64,000 nt of DNA, taken from Oncomelania hupensis (lineage: Eukaryota; Mollusca; Gastropoda; Littorinimorpha; Pomatiopsidae). The stretch's first letter is position 1. Each line of letters starts with the position of its first letter. The notes beneath the pieces were generated by a model. That model was not told the origin of the DNA. It ran no database searches and was given only the letters and a program-made list of their open reading frames with translations. The stretch covers positions 63,885,482 through 63,949,481 of the forward strand of contig CM072516.1 of the NCBI GenBank assembly GCA_036898135.1, in the 5' to 3' direction. Made by a program: the position numbers and the translations under genes. Below are positions 29,301 through 42,900 of this stretch, one piece after another.

Positions 29301-30891
29301 TGTAGTTCTGCAGTCTGGTACAGCTGTGTAGTTCTGCAGTCTCTGGTACAGCTGTATGATTCTGCAGTCTGTTACAGCTGTGTAGTTCTGCAGTCTGGTT
29401 CAGCTGTGTAGTTCTGCAGTCTCTGGTACAGCTGTGTGATTCTGCAGTCTGGTACAGCTGTGTAGTTATGCAGTATGGTGCAGCTGTGTAGTTCTGCAGT
29501 CTGGTACAGCTGTGTAGTTCTGCAGTCTGATACAGCTGTGTAGCTCTGCAGTCTGGTACAGCTGTGTAGTTCTGCAGTCTGTTACAGCTGTGTAGTTCTG
29601 CAGTCTGGTACAGCTGTGTGGTTCTGCAGTCTGTTTGGTACAGCTTTGTGATTCTGCAGTCTGTTACAGCTGTGTAGTTATGCAGTCTGGTACAGCTGTG
29701 TAGTTCTGCAGTCTGGTACAGCTGTGTAGTTATGCAGTCTGGTACAGCTGTGTAGTTATGCAGTCTGGTACAGCTGTGTGATTCTGCAGTTTGGTACAGC
29801 TGTGTAGTTCTGCAGTCTGGTACAGCTGTGTAGTTCTGCAGTCTGGTACAGCTGTGTAGCTCTGCAGTCTCTGGTACAGCTGTGTGGTTTCTGCAATCTG
29901 ATACAGCTGTGTAGCTCTGCAGTCTGGTACAGCTGTGTAGTTCTGCAGTCTGGTACAGCTGTTTGATTCTGCAGTCTGTTACAGCTGTGTGGTTCTGCAG
30001 TCTGGTACAGCTGGGTAGCTCTGCAGTCTGGTACAGCTGTGTGATTCTGCAGTCTGTTACAGCTGTGTAGTTCTGCAATCTGTTATATCTGTGTAGTTCT
30101 GCATTCTAGTACAGCTGTGTAGTTCTGCATTCTAGTACAGCTGTGCAGTTCTGCAGTCTGGTACAGCTTACAGGTCTCGGTGTAGCTGTTTGGTGGGAAA
30201 ACTTGGTCTAGTATCAGTTGTTTTATTGCATGGCTGTCAGGCTTGTTAACGAAGATGTCCTGAATATGACTGTATTGGCTGATTCTGATTGTGGTAGTTA
30301 TTGGTTTCTGGATTCTGGATTGTGCTTGGAAGGAAAACAAGTTTTTGTGTACTTAAATGGAGGAAGTCTTTGTGTGCATGTCTAATTTTAGGTCATTTTT
30401 GTAGTTTCCTTGGATTTTGTGTTATATAGAATTGATGCGTGATGGGTTGTAGGTTCTAACTTGACTGTTACTGAATGTGCACTTTTCTAAATCTGTTTAA
30501 GACAATCATCTAGTATTCAGGGGTGGGAATTGTCCGCCATTTGGCGGATTTCCGCCATAAAAAAAATCCCATCCGCCAAAAACAATAATGCTTCCGCCAA
30601 AAAAATTTTAAAAAAAATTTACACTATTGCGGTGTTTAGACACAGCGCAACAGAAGTCTCACCGGAAGTGAGAGGTCGTTGTACTTAATCACCGCCATCA
30701 TGTCTTTAAAGTCTATGATTGTACAGCGTGGTGAAACTTTTCAAGAAGGTTTTGGCGTCAAAAACAAATGGAGGTGGGATTGGTTGGAGTACGAAGTCAA
30801 TGATGATCGGCTCAGCTGATATTCAGATGTTGAATATACAGCTGTGTACATGTTCAGCTACTATGTACACATTTTGTGTGTGTGTGTACAG

Positions 30892-30970
<79 letters not shown>

Positions 30971-33900
30971 ACATAATCACTGTACATGTATACAGTTATA
31001 TACAAAAATCCTTTTTGAATTTGTTATTTTCTTTATGCAACGTGTCTGTTAGTTGTACATTGTTTATCAGCACTACATCACAGCATTATAATATATTCTT
31101 TGGTCATTCAAACAAAAAGCACAAGAAAAAAAGACAAAAAAGAATGTTTTTCATACTTCAAAACTACTTACATTTTGCAATCAGAATACGCCAGATTGCA
31201 CAGATTTTGTTCTTGATTTTGAAAATTTTCCGGGGGGGCATGCCCCCGGACCTCCCTAGTTTCCATTATTTTTCACTTCAGCAATTCCCACCCCTGAGTA
31301 TTAGACTTTTTTAAAAAAACAATTGCAAGGCAGACAATGCAATATGCAATCCGATTTTGTTTTCTGTTGGGGGAGTTGGTGGTTAATAGAAATCATGTTT
31401 GTTTAAGTACATATAAATAATTTCTCATTTTGTGATTGTTCTTCTTTCTAAAGGCCTTGGAAAATGCTTTTTCCCTTCCACACATTTTGTAATGATTTGT
31501 TTTTAAGGGAAACGATCAAGAGATATTTGTCCAGCGCATTTTAAAGATTATTTTGCACAGCCTTGTGCTTTCATCTTGAATCTCCAACAGCATTCTATTT
31601 GTTTTATTGTTTGTTTTCATCCCTTTTTTCCCTCTCTATTCCTTTATATCTTCATTTATTTATTTATTTATTGTAGACACAATTACTGAGGTGTTGTTTT
31701 GTGTTGTGTTTGTTTTTGTAGCCAGAGACAAGCCACCTAGGGGGCCTGGTACTTGACTTTTCTTCTAAAGTGTCTGCCTGTAATATAATTGATAACACAG
31801 TGCTGTGTGATACTTTGTACTAGAGTAGAGTCTTCCTTTAACAATGGTTTGTAGACGTGTCTTTAATATCCACATTTTATGCTTTATGATTACATGCTGT
31901 TTTGTTGATGGGGCCTGGTTGTGTATTTTGTTTTTTTAAATACTGTTTTTCTTACCCTGGTTTCTGTGTTGAGAAAAGATAGGGGAAGTTAAGTTTCAGT
32001 TTAAGAATCAAATTCAGATGAGAAGAAACAGGGAGACACATTAGAATTTTGTACTTTTTTTTTTTTTAACTACATGGTCATAACTTGTTGTATTTTCAGG
32101 TGTTCACACCTTTTTTAAATAATTAGATATGCTTATTATTTTTTCTTATATTCATGGTAGGCGGGATTGTATGAATATTGTGTGATTTGAAAGTATAGAT
32201 GGGAAACGCGTTGTCACTTTTGTCAACAATTTGTGAACATGTCAGATATAAGTATCTCATTGTCTTTAATTTAAGTTTATAAAATTGCAATTAAAAACAA
32301 ACTTTTAAGTTTTGTAATTGATATTATTTTGGAGGTTTCTGCTATGGGTAAATTTGAAACAGGCATGCAGTTCTGAGTTTGTAAATATGCTAGACACAAT
32401 GTGATCAGTAATATACTCTTTCTTTGTTTGGGGTGTGGGCTCAATGTACCCAAAATAGTGATGTCTGTGAGTGGCAAACACATTACTACAGCTTGAATTC
32501 TTGGCTTTTTTAGCTTCTTCTTTTTTTTTTTTTTAAAGAAAAATACAAGAAGCTAAATACTGTTTTTACTTGTGGAAGTATTGAAGCGCTTACTACATTT
32601 CCATTATTTATTCTGTGGTGTGGTACGTTCTTAACGGTCTGTGCGTGGCAGGGGCGTACGACTCTGGGTACCCGACCACCTCAGTTCCTGCACGCGCCCA
32701 GTCCCGCACGCCTCAGCAGCTGCACTCTGACAGCGCCTTTGTAGGTCAGTCACACACCTTTCCTTCTTTGTAGCCGCTCACTCACGCTTTAGTAGAAGTT
32801 TGGTTTGTGTTACAGTGGGTTCAGGGTTTCTATTTCGCTTTTGTGAGACTCAACTATAACTGCACACTTATTGTACGCTTTGCACTGGTAGAAGAAGAAT
32901 CAATAAATCCTTTTCTTGTTTCTACTTTTCAGCTTTGCATGCTTGCTTTGTGTGATTGACATTATTACAGGAAGCGTAAGAACAAAAAGAACATTAAACA
33001 TTTTATTGTCATGTATTTGCAAGGAGCTTTAACACTGTACAAAATAAACAGGAACACAAAATTAAAATGATGATTTAAATTGTAAACCACTCGCACACCA
33101 AACATAAAATCATTCACTCTCAACCTTTTATCTGTAGAAATCACACACAATCACACACCCACACATGTGTGCATACATGCATATTCTTGAGTATTATGTC
33201 TTTTCAAAAAAAAAAATGTTGCAGTGTTCATGCTGCGCATGTTTGATTTAATGTTTGGTTGACATGTACTGGTTTTTTTTAAAATCTAATGAATATATAT
33301 ATTTTTAATATACAGATCTCGCATAACATATATTTATTTTATTTTATTTATTTAACTTTTTTTTTTTGGTGGCGCTTCTTTTGCAAGAATTGCACTTTCG
33401 CTTGTTGTTGTGTTTTTTTTAAATTACTTTTATCTGCATCTACTGCAGTGTGCATTGTTTTGCCAGTATTTTACCAATAATTTTGTCTTATCTATATCTA
33501 TGTCACTGCCTTAGCAATAAACTTAAATTTATTTTCTCTCCTTCACCTTCCATCCTCTATAACAGTCTTAGAAACCCTACTATCGCAGGTTTAGAATACC
33601 CAAGTCGTCAGAACCTATTTGGAACATGGACTACATCCAATGAGATTAAAGGAGGGAGAAAATTAGAATACCTTGGAGAATCTGAGATTTGACCTGGAAA
33701 GCCTTTTACTTAAATATATACAAAGGTCATGTAGGTGGGTATTAAACCCACAACCTTCAGCATTAGAAACTAATACACTAACCAAATATACCATTACTAG
33801 AAGCTGTACGGAGAAAATAAAATTCCTGTTATCGTAGGTTTATGACTAGTTGTGGTTCCACCCATATCTCAACTCTAAACAAACAACATTTAATTTTAAA

Positions 33901-36900
33901 ATGGGGCGATGACATTGACGATAACTTGGATGGAATTGTTGTATACTATGCCATAGCAGTCAATAAGTTGTGTGTGTGTTTCTGCCTGCATAACAGGATC
34001 TCGGCCTAACAATACAATAAGTGTCAGTCTGTTTTGAATGTCGTCTAAATTGTCTTGTGCGGTCTAAAGAAAATCAATCTCAATAATAAACGTAGTCCTG
34101 AAGAATGTCATAGTTCTTCAGGTAACATAAGAGAAGGTGCATGCAGCTGTGCAGGGAATATAGATTAAGGTCTCAACCTTTTTGTGCATGAGTGAGAAAA
34201 AGATTTCTGTTTGGATTTGACTTTTAGTAGTGTTTAGTGATGTTAATTATTTTCTAGTTTATATATATACAAAATTGTGTTGCTATTGGTTGCATTCTAA
34301 TTCTAACAATTAACAGATGTTTGAATATATATTTTTACAATTTGGAGTGTTGTTTTCTGTAATAACATATTTTTCAGCAACACAATAACCAGAAACTGCA
34401 AAGTGAAAGAGATCTATAACATTTTCTAAGAAAGTAAAAACGAGATAACATGGCAGAGGTGCCAACCAGTACGGATTGACCGTATTTAATTCCGGCGAAG
34501 TGAATTAAATACGGAAATACGGTAGCTTTTAAAAAAATACGGAGGAGAAGTTGTCGATCATTTATCTTTGCCAACGGTGCTTCTGTACTGGCTTCTGATC
34601 TCAGAATAGTACTGCTGCACTCACTGAACGTCACTGTGTGCCTGCGGTATTTTCCGACACGCTTTTCGAGTCATGACTGTACCCTAATCAATCACATAAT
34701 GAAAGCCGAATCGAGCACGCGCGTGATTCTTACCCAACCGCTAGACCCGAATCAAACACGTGATCCATTTAAATGAACACATTCGTTTTTAGCCTTTCGG
34801 GAACTCGTACAGGTCTATTTTTAGACTGGGGTTAGGGTAGGGTTGGGTTAGGGTTACCCTACCCAACCCTGCCCTACCCTAACATACCTTTCCCTAACCC
34901 TACCCTACCCTATCTTACCCTAGTCTAAAAATAGACCTGTACGAGTTTCCTCCATAATAGTCTTCACCGCCTTTCGGAGTGTTCACAATTGTGAAAATGG
35001 CAGGACATGGTAGCCCCAGAAAAAGAAAAGCTGCGAAGTCTGATGATGAAGCCGATTCCTCATCAAAGAAAACAAAGCCTGCAACTAAACAACTGCAAGA
35101 TTTTCTGCATTCATACACAAAAGCACATCCATGCATCGTTACGTCGAAACTGTCGACAAAGTATGCACGCGCTGTACTGTCTGTGGCTTCCATTTTAAAA
35201 AAAAATCATAGTGGCTTTGACGATGTTGCCAGGCATGTTGCATCGTCTAGACACAAAGCTTACTTACTGTCCAAGATCATGCATCCCTGTGTCCAACTGT
35301 TCATGTGAAAGGGTCTTTTCTCTGGTTAGAAAAAATAAAACTGACTTTAGAGGGACTATGGGAAGTAAGACACTGAATGCATGCTGCACTTGAAATCAAG
35401 AAACTCAATATATTGTCTGCTACAAAACAAAACTCTCTCCAACACTTCTGAAAAAGTGCAAAAAGGCAACTGCCAAGTCCTTGAAACAATAGAACTGTTT
35501 TGTTGCTGACATTGCTTTTATTGGAAAGACTATCAGTATCATTCATTTTAAGTAAAACAAGACTGTAGTGTTCAACAAGCTGATTTTCATGGTGATTTTA
35601 GAGTAAGAGAAAAGAAAAGAGATTTCTCTTATATAGTGCACTTACAAGCTCAGAGTGCTTCTCAAGGCGCTGGCCCGTAATATCCAGCAATCACAAAATA
35701 GTTTGCTGAAGTCAGGATTCAAACCCACGTCGCCCAAGACGCACTGACACAAGTCGTGCGCTCTGACCACTGAGCTATCCCTGCCAAGTGTGGTGTTCAA
35801 AAAGCTGATTTTTATGAGTGATTTTAGAGGACTGAAAATAGCCTGCTGTTTCAGAAGTAAGCCTGTCGTTACTTTATAGTGTCATAGGATGGGTTTTGCG
35901 AGAAAAAAATACTGACAAGTGTAAAAAAATACTGACAAACGGGTCCGGAAATACTGACAAGAAGATTAGGGGGTTGGCACCTCTGCATGCGATTGCTTGT
36001 TCAAGGGAGCTAATATTTGTGATTTCAGGTTGTATGTTGTTGTTTCCCTTTCCTCAAGTTCGTGAGAATCAATTATAACCAGACAAGCAGTTAGTTATTA
36101 CGTAGTTAACTGGTATAATAAATATGACTGCAATCAAGTTGTTGTAAATTAAAGGTTTATCACAAAGAGAAAACAAATTCTGACCCCACTCCCGTTCAAC
36201 CCACCTTGGTAGTCTTATGAAGGTTGAAATAGTTATTCTTGTATTCAGTGTTTTAATATTTATGACAAGTGCTTGATGTAGTTTTCATAACTGAAACATG
36301 TGGAAACATTTGTGATGAAGCAAAACCAAATAAATGGAAGAAATATTTAAAACATATTTTCAGAATACAAATTATTACAATGTAAAAATAAAATACAGTA
36401 CAAATAATGCAGAATTGAATGATGCTGTGTTCAGATGTGGACAGCATCAACCACTTCCCTGATGACTTTGATGACATCCCTGCCAGTCACCGTAACGAGT
36501 CAGCTCGTTCCCGCCGTCGTTACAACAGACGTGACTCCAGTCCCAGGCTACGAAGCAGTCCAAGGGTCAGTTCTCATTCGTCTTTTTCCTTTTTTCCTTC
36601 TCCTCCTCCTCCTCCTCCTTCTTTTTGACAAGTCATAAGCTTTGATTTTGTCATGACATGTACTCCATGTTGTATGGCCTATTAATTACTCTTGGCAGTC
36701 CATCCATTTCATTTCAGAGGTGGGTAGGGGTGTGTGGATTGTTGTTGTGGGAGGCATTTTGCTGGCATGATGGCTTAGTTGTGAGGCATGTGCTGCTGTA
36801 TTTAGCAACAACTAGCTTGCATAGGTGACATTCCAATGAGAGGAAAAATTGTACATGACACAGTACAATAGCCCCAGCTGTAAATGAGTATCTAACTCTT

Positions 36901-39900
36901 ACTAGAACCGGAGTTGGTTAGCAGAAAGAGAAATGTTTCACACTCTCATAAAGCTGGCCTTGAAAAAAGTGGAGGTTTCTAACTCCTTCCTCCCTGATGG
37001 TTGAAAGTTTGTCTGGGTTTAGTTTGGAAACCTTTACCTACCTCTAGCTTTCCCTGTGTTCCAAGTTTAATTTAGATAATGATACAATTAATGGGATGTC
37101 TTAATCAAATGTGACCTACTAGATTGTAAAGCTGTTGTTCGTACATTGTTGACTAAAGTTGGCGAGCCAGGGCTACACAGACCCATTTGGATCCACCACC
37201 AGTCTGAACGTGGACCGCCTAGCCAAGAAGAACGAGGAGAGACTGAAGAGGTTGAATGAGATGAAAGGTAATTAGACTTTTGTTTATCTTCTCTTTCCTG
37301 CGCTTCTCTTGATCCTTTTTTCTCTTGATCCTTCTCTTCACTCCTTCTTCTCTTCTCTTCTTGTTGAATGCCTTGCCATACTTGAAGGGCAACTTCTTGA
37401 GATCAAAGTGATGGTTTGTTCCACACCTATTCTCTCTTTATTTCTCTAATCACTGACCTCTGTTACATTTGCTGTTATTGTAATATGGCTCTTAAATATC
37501 ATGTTTAGCAGAAAAGACAACAATCAGAACAGATTTTTTAAAAAAATGTTAATAGCTAGTTCTAAAAGACACTGCATACTTTTGTTTCTTCTTGATGCTA
37601 CAGGGGTTAAGGGTATACAGCATGTGAACAATTTCTCTAAATGCTGGCTGGCCAAACTGTTTGTGACATTTCTTGCTCTGGGATGTTGAATGTGAAGTTG
37701 GAGCTTGATGATTTATTCCCACATTTATACTGCCAGAACCTCTTAAGGAAGCAGAATGAAGTTAGAGCTTGGAACATTATCAGAGATAACAGGCAGAAGT
37801 ATAGTATTATTGTATTAATAGAATGTGCACTCGACTGCTATTCTATTGGTGTTGAATTCTCTGGACCTGGGAACATGAAGTAGAAGCTTGGAAGATGATA
37901 TGGACTACAGGCAGATGTTACAGTATTGACATCATGTGTGCAGGTGACGATATCTCCTTGTATGAAGCAGACGATGTGCTGGATAGATTCATGTCCAAAC
38001 AAGCTCACAACAGGTAAAATCTACACTCTTTACAATATGCTCTGTACGAAACAAAGCTTTTTTTTTTACAGATCTAAAACACTAACATTAAAGTATCTTG
38101 TACAGTTGAGTATAATTTATTACGCATATCAACAGGGTACATTTTGTAGTAAGATGTATTTATAGATTATGTTTATGTCTGCATGATTGTGTTGTTTGGT
38201 GTGAATGTTTACAATTGAGAATCCATAAATGACAGTGTACTCCTGCTATATAAGCTGTGTAATGACTAATGTTTGATGTCGTGCTTAGTTATTGTATATG
38301 GTGGTGATACTGTAAAAGGATGGCTGATTATCATTACATTATATTTATAGTCGCTACCTTCCTTCAGAATCTTGCACCTCTTCCCTCTGTAGAGGTTACA
38401 CTACCTGCATACAGCTGGATGAACAGTTATTGGCAACTAAAATGTGTTTTTGTCAAATTTGGGTGATAAACACCCATTTTTATGTTACATACATAGAAAA
38501 TATGAATCCATTAAAGGTCTATTGTATGACTAGACTTCATATTAGCTGATCAAGATAGATGTATTTCTTAATTGGATTTGGGTTTAATGTGCATGAAAAT
38601 AATGACGGCATGCTGCTTAGGTACTGTTGTTTTAAGCTTGAACCATTGTGAACATGTTGTGGTTTTGTAACCCTACTGTTAAATTTTTGGAAAAACCAGA
38701 GGACTGATAGATAGCATTCAGAATTTACAATAGTGAGAAACAAGCCATGTACATAGAAATCAAGGAATGCTAATTTTGACAAAGACAGTCCAAAACGATA
38801 CAATGTAAAGTTGGAGTTGTGTTAGGAAGTATTGTTTTGTTGTGTGTTGGGATGAAGAGCTTAGCTCAAAAATGTGCATTTGTCTTGTCTTTGTCAACGT
38901 TAGCATTCCTTGGCTTTTATGTAGACATTTGTTTCTCACTATTTTGGAATTTTAAATAAAAACTTAACTCTTTCCCTGCCAGGCATGTTTCCACGTTTGT
39001 GCCAGACATTTCTCTGGCACCGGAAAGAAAGTTCAGTACCTTAGGCATTTAAGCTACTGTTCTTTCAATAATAGTTGTTAAATAGACATATTTCATATCA
39101 AATTAAAGGTAAAAGAGTGAAGAATAAGAAGAAAAAAAAAACACAAAAATGTTAATTTGATTATGTTATTGAAATATGTGTTTTGAAATAGGTAGTCAAA
39201 AGCCATTTTTTAAAAATGATTTCCTCATCACAAAACTGACATGGATTTAAAGAGCTTTTCATTCTGAACACAGTGGTATATTTTTTTTCCCCATAGGACA
39301 AATAGGTAAAAAGTTATTAATGTTTGAAAATGCCGAATGTTGGTGTTTTTTTTGGCAACGTTTTGGAATTGAAGAAATTGACAACTTTGGAGTCTCAAAG
39401 TGAAGCCAATATTGATACCAGGAAGCTGATTTTTGACAGGTAACCCCTTCATATGTTATACTCCAAGCCCAATTTTCTTCAGGCCTCTCCCATGTAATGT
39501 TCAGCCGTTTTGGTGCTTCAAAGTTGGGAAATCATCAAATTCGCAGTGCGCGCCGGCAAATTATAGGCCTACTGGTGTGCTACTACGCTCAGCACGCGTG
39601 TCGCTTAACAGGCCTACGAGTACGCAATGACCGCAAGAATTCCCGAACACCGTTTGGGTAGGCTTTTGTACGGCAAAGCGCTCCGCGATACAGTAATGCA
39701 CAAATTAATAAATACCCTAGTTTTATAAAGGAAAGTCTGCTCTTTATTTCTTGCTAAGTTTTAAACTTCTAGTTAAAATCAAACTTACATCAAAACCGCT
39801 TTATCCACTTTGTTCGGCTCGTAACAAAACTTTTACACACGAGAGCCCCACAATACCTATATGTAAATGAAGCTAAGTATTAGAACTTCTCATTGGTTCT

Positions 39901-42900
39901 TATTTTTAGGCCATCCAATGAAGTATCGCAAAGCACTTAGACTTTGAAACGAGCCCCTCTCAGCAAACGACGCTGACAACTTTTTCCGCACCGCCATTCA
40001 GCGCTCGGATAGGGGCGTATTCAAAAGCTGTTTTCTCGGAATCTTTCGCATAAACATGCATTAAAAACAACACAGATGTAAAGATAAAGCTTTCAATTTT
40101 TATTTGAATACAGCCACTGTTCGTTTTGATGCAGTTTTACATTAATAATAAGTGTTGAAAGTGAAGTGAAAACTGAGTCAAAACTGCCGACCGGACAAGA
40201 GCTAATGAAGGGCTTGGAGTACCTATTTGAAAGCATGTTGATCTTTTTGAAATGATAAAATAAAATAAAAATATTTCTACAAACCACAGTGATAAAAAAA
40301 ATCTGGAGGAATAATTCCGATCACTGAATCAGCTTCACACACCAGAAAGAAAATTTATTTAGGATCAAAATACACTTTACAGTTTGAAATTATATTGATT
40401 ATTAGCAGAGTTTGACACTGTCGATTGTGCACATCACAATTATGCTTAGTAAAATGCACAAAAAACACTCTAAAAACGAATCAATTTGAAGAAACCATGC
40501 GCGTGTCGATCGGGAACGAAAGTAGAAAGAGTTATCTCTCTTTGGTTAAAATAAAACTTGGATTGGACTGCGCAAAAAAACGGAACGAAACGGAATACTG
40601 AAATCGACGATATATCGTCGATTGGCACAAACATGGCGGCTCAGATCGACGATATATCGTCGATTGGCACAAACATGGCGGCTCAGATCGACGATATATC
40701 GTCGATTGGCATGGAAAGAGTTAAACCTCAGTAGAGGCAAAGGTAAGCCTGGGCAAATCTGTGCTATGTGTGGCGAGCAGTCAAGCCTGATTATAGTGGG
40801 CAGTTATGTTTAGGATTGATAGAAGCAAAATGATATAACATTAATGTCATTAAAAAGTAACTGCTTTAAATAATGTACGATGCACCTTTCTGTCTCGCTT
40901 TAGCAGAAGGTATCTTCTCGTTTCGTTTTTTGTAGTGTCAGTTTTTTGCTAGTCCTCACTGCTCGAATGCCTTACAGGCCTGAAAATGGCGACTACACAG
41001 CAGCTCAATGCCTATGTGAATAGCACTCTTAGGTTATCCCACATTTTGCTGGCTGCGGGCTATTTATAGCTTGCCTACACCCTCCCTTTCAGTGAAAGGA
41101 TAGGAAAAAAGAGCACTGGCAAAGCTATTTATAGCTAGCCTGGCTGAACTAGCTTCAAAACCTAAAAGCTTTGGTTGAGTCGGTGTGACTAATTTAGTCG
41201 CCATGGCTAGTGAAAAAAAAAATTGGCGACTAAAAAAAAACTGTAGTCGCCAAATGCGAGTGCGCTAAAATGAACTTTTTTTTAGTTTGGCTAGTAAAAT
41301 TTTTAGTTTGGCTAGTAAAATTTTTAAGTTACTAGCCAAAGGCTAGTGGGACCTTTTTTTCATTTTCAGGGCTGCCTTACTTTCTAGGTCTGTGTTAATA
41401 TTGATGCCTATAGTATGTTGCATAGCGGAGACTAGCTTATATTCACTTATAGTAAGAGATACCTGGGTGAGTCTCAGCTACACTTTGTGTTGATGAATTT
41501 CAATGGATTCCATTAAAACAAAAATATGATACTGTTCAACCCTCTTCTTGGTGAAACTTTATTAATTTCTACTTGTAGGAGTTAATTGTGGATTATCTTT
41601 GTTTTGTCTCCTCGGGTGACATCCTACTGCCCCTCTTGCTTTCTCACTCTCTCTTCCCTCTGTAACTCATTAATCCATCCCTCTTTTTGTCACACTCGCT
41701 AGCTCCCATCTTTCTTACGTAATTTGTTGATCTTTATCATTTGCATTTGTCTGATCAGTCTAATGTTGTTGAATCTTGATATTTGCAAATCTGTGTGAGA
41801 TGAGTCCTAAAAATGACAGTTTTAAAAATTGTGTTTTGTCCATCTGGCAGTCTCTCCGCCATCCGCCATCTTTCTGTGCAAAACATGCAAGTGGATTAAT
41901 ATTTCAGAACCTATTTTAACGATCCCAACAAAACTTGGTAAGATGGTGTATACCCATTAGACCTCATAAATGATCAGTGAATTAATTACTTCACTTCAAG
42001 GTCAAGGTCACAGAGTCAACAAATGCTAGTTTAAAAAATGACAATTTTTCACAAATTTTAACTTTTGAAATTGGTTATTAATTTTTTAAACTATGATTCT
42101 TTGATGCATGATAGACATCAATGAGACACACATACAGATTTGGTCAACCTCATTCAGAGGTCAAGGTCACTGGAACTGTCCAAAGTCGGTTAGTATAGGT
42201 ACTTTGAAGTGACCTTGACACTAAACTATGAGAGATATAAAGTCCAAACTTGTTGTATGTAGAGATAATAGATTGATCTTTCATATTTGTTCCGTTTTTG
42301 TGTTGATCTTGAAGGTCGAGGTCATTTTAGGCCTTGCAAAAAGATTTTTAAAATGGATCATCATACAGTGGAATGGTGGATTATTAAACCCATATTATGC
42401 AATAACATTGGGTGATATGATCAGACATGCATGAGAGGTCATGTGAAGGTCAAGGTCACCTTTGTTTTTTCTTTTGTTTTGGCATTACAAAATTGGTGCT
42501 GTAGTTTATTTGATATTACATGAATGTATTTGGAGCCTGATGTCAATGTCATCTCAAGATCAAGAGCATAGAAAGATATTATTACTTTGCATTTTTATGG
42601 CACCGTATACTCTTTTTCATGTTAATATTGCAAGTTCTATAAGGAGCATGTGAGTCATGTGGGCATTGCCCTGCTATTTTTGTATTGGTAATGTTTACAG
42701 ACTTTTTAAATGATTTATTTCCTCTCCTCTACCTGTGTAATATTACATTTTAATATAATATTTAATTAAATTCTGTTTCATTGTATAATGTTTACATGTT
42801 TATCGCATTCTATTTAAACTGAACTGACAGAAGAGGTGTTACAAGGCGCTGGTGAGATTCAATGGCTAGAAATAACAGTTTATTTTTATTCCCCATACTT

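Noticed and set aside
27642..30078. Long minus-strand ORFs (up to 322 codons) with a repeating [19 protein letters not shown] peptide
   Set aside because: They are produced by the 26-bp minisatellite, which is open in several frames on that strand; three overlapping frames give the same peptide. No start context, splice sites or family resemblance.
27722..30172. CRISPR-like array
   Set aside because: Units are contiguous with no unique spacers, and the window is clearly animal DNA.
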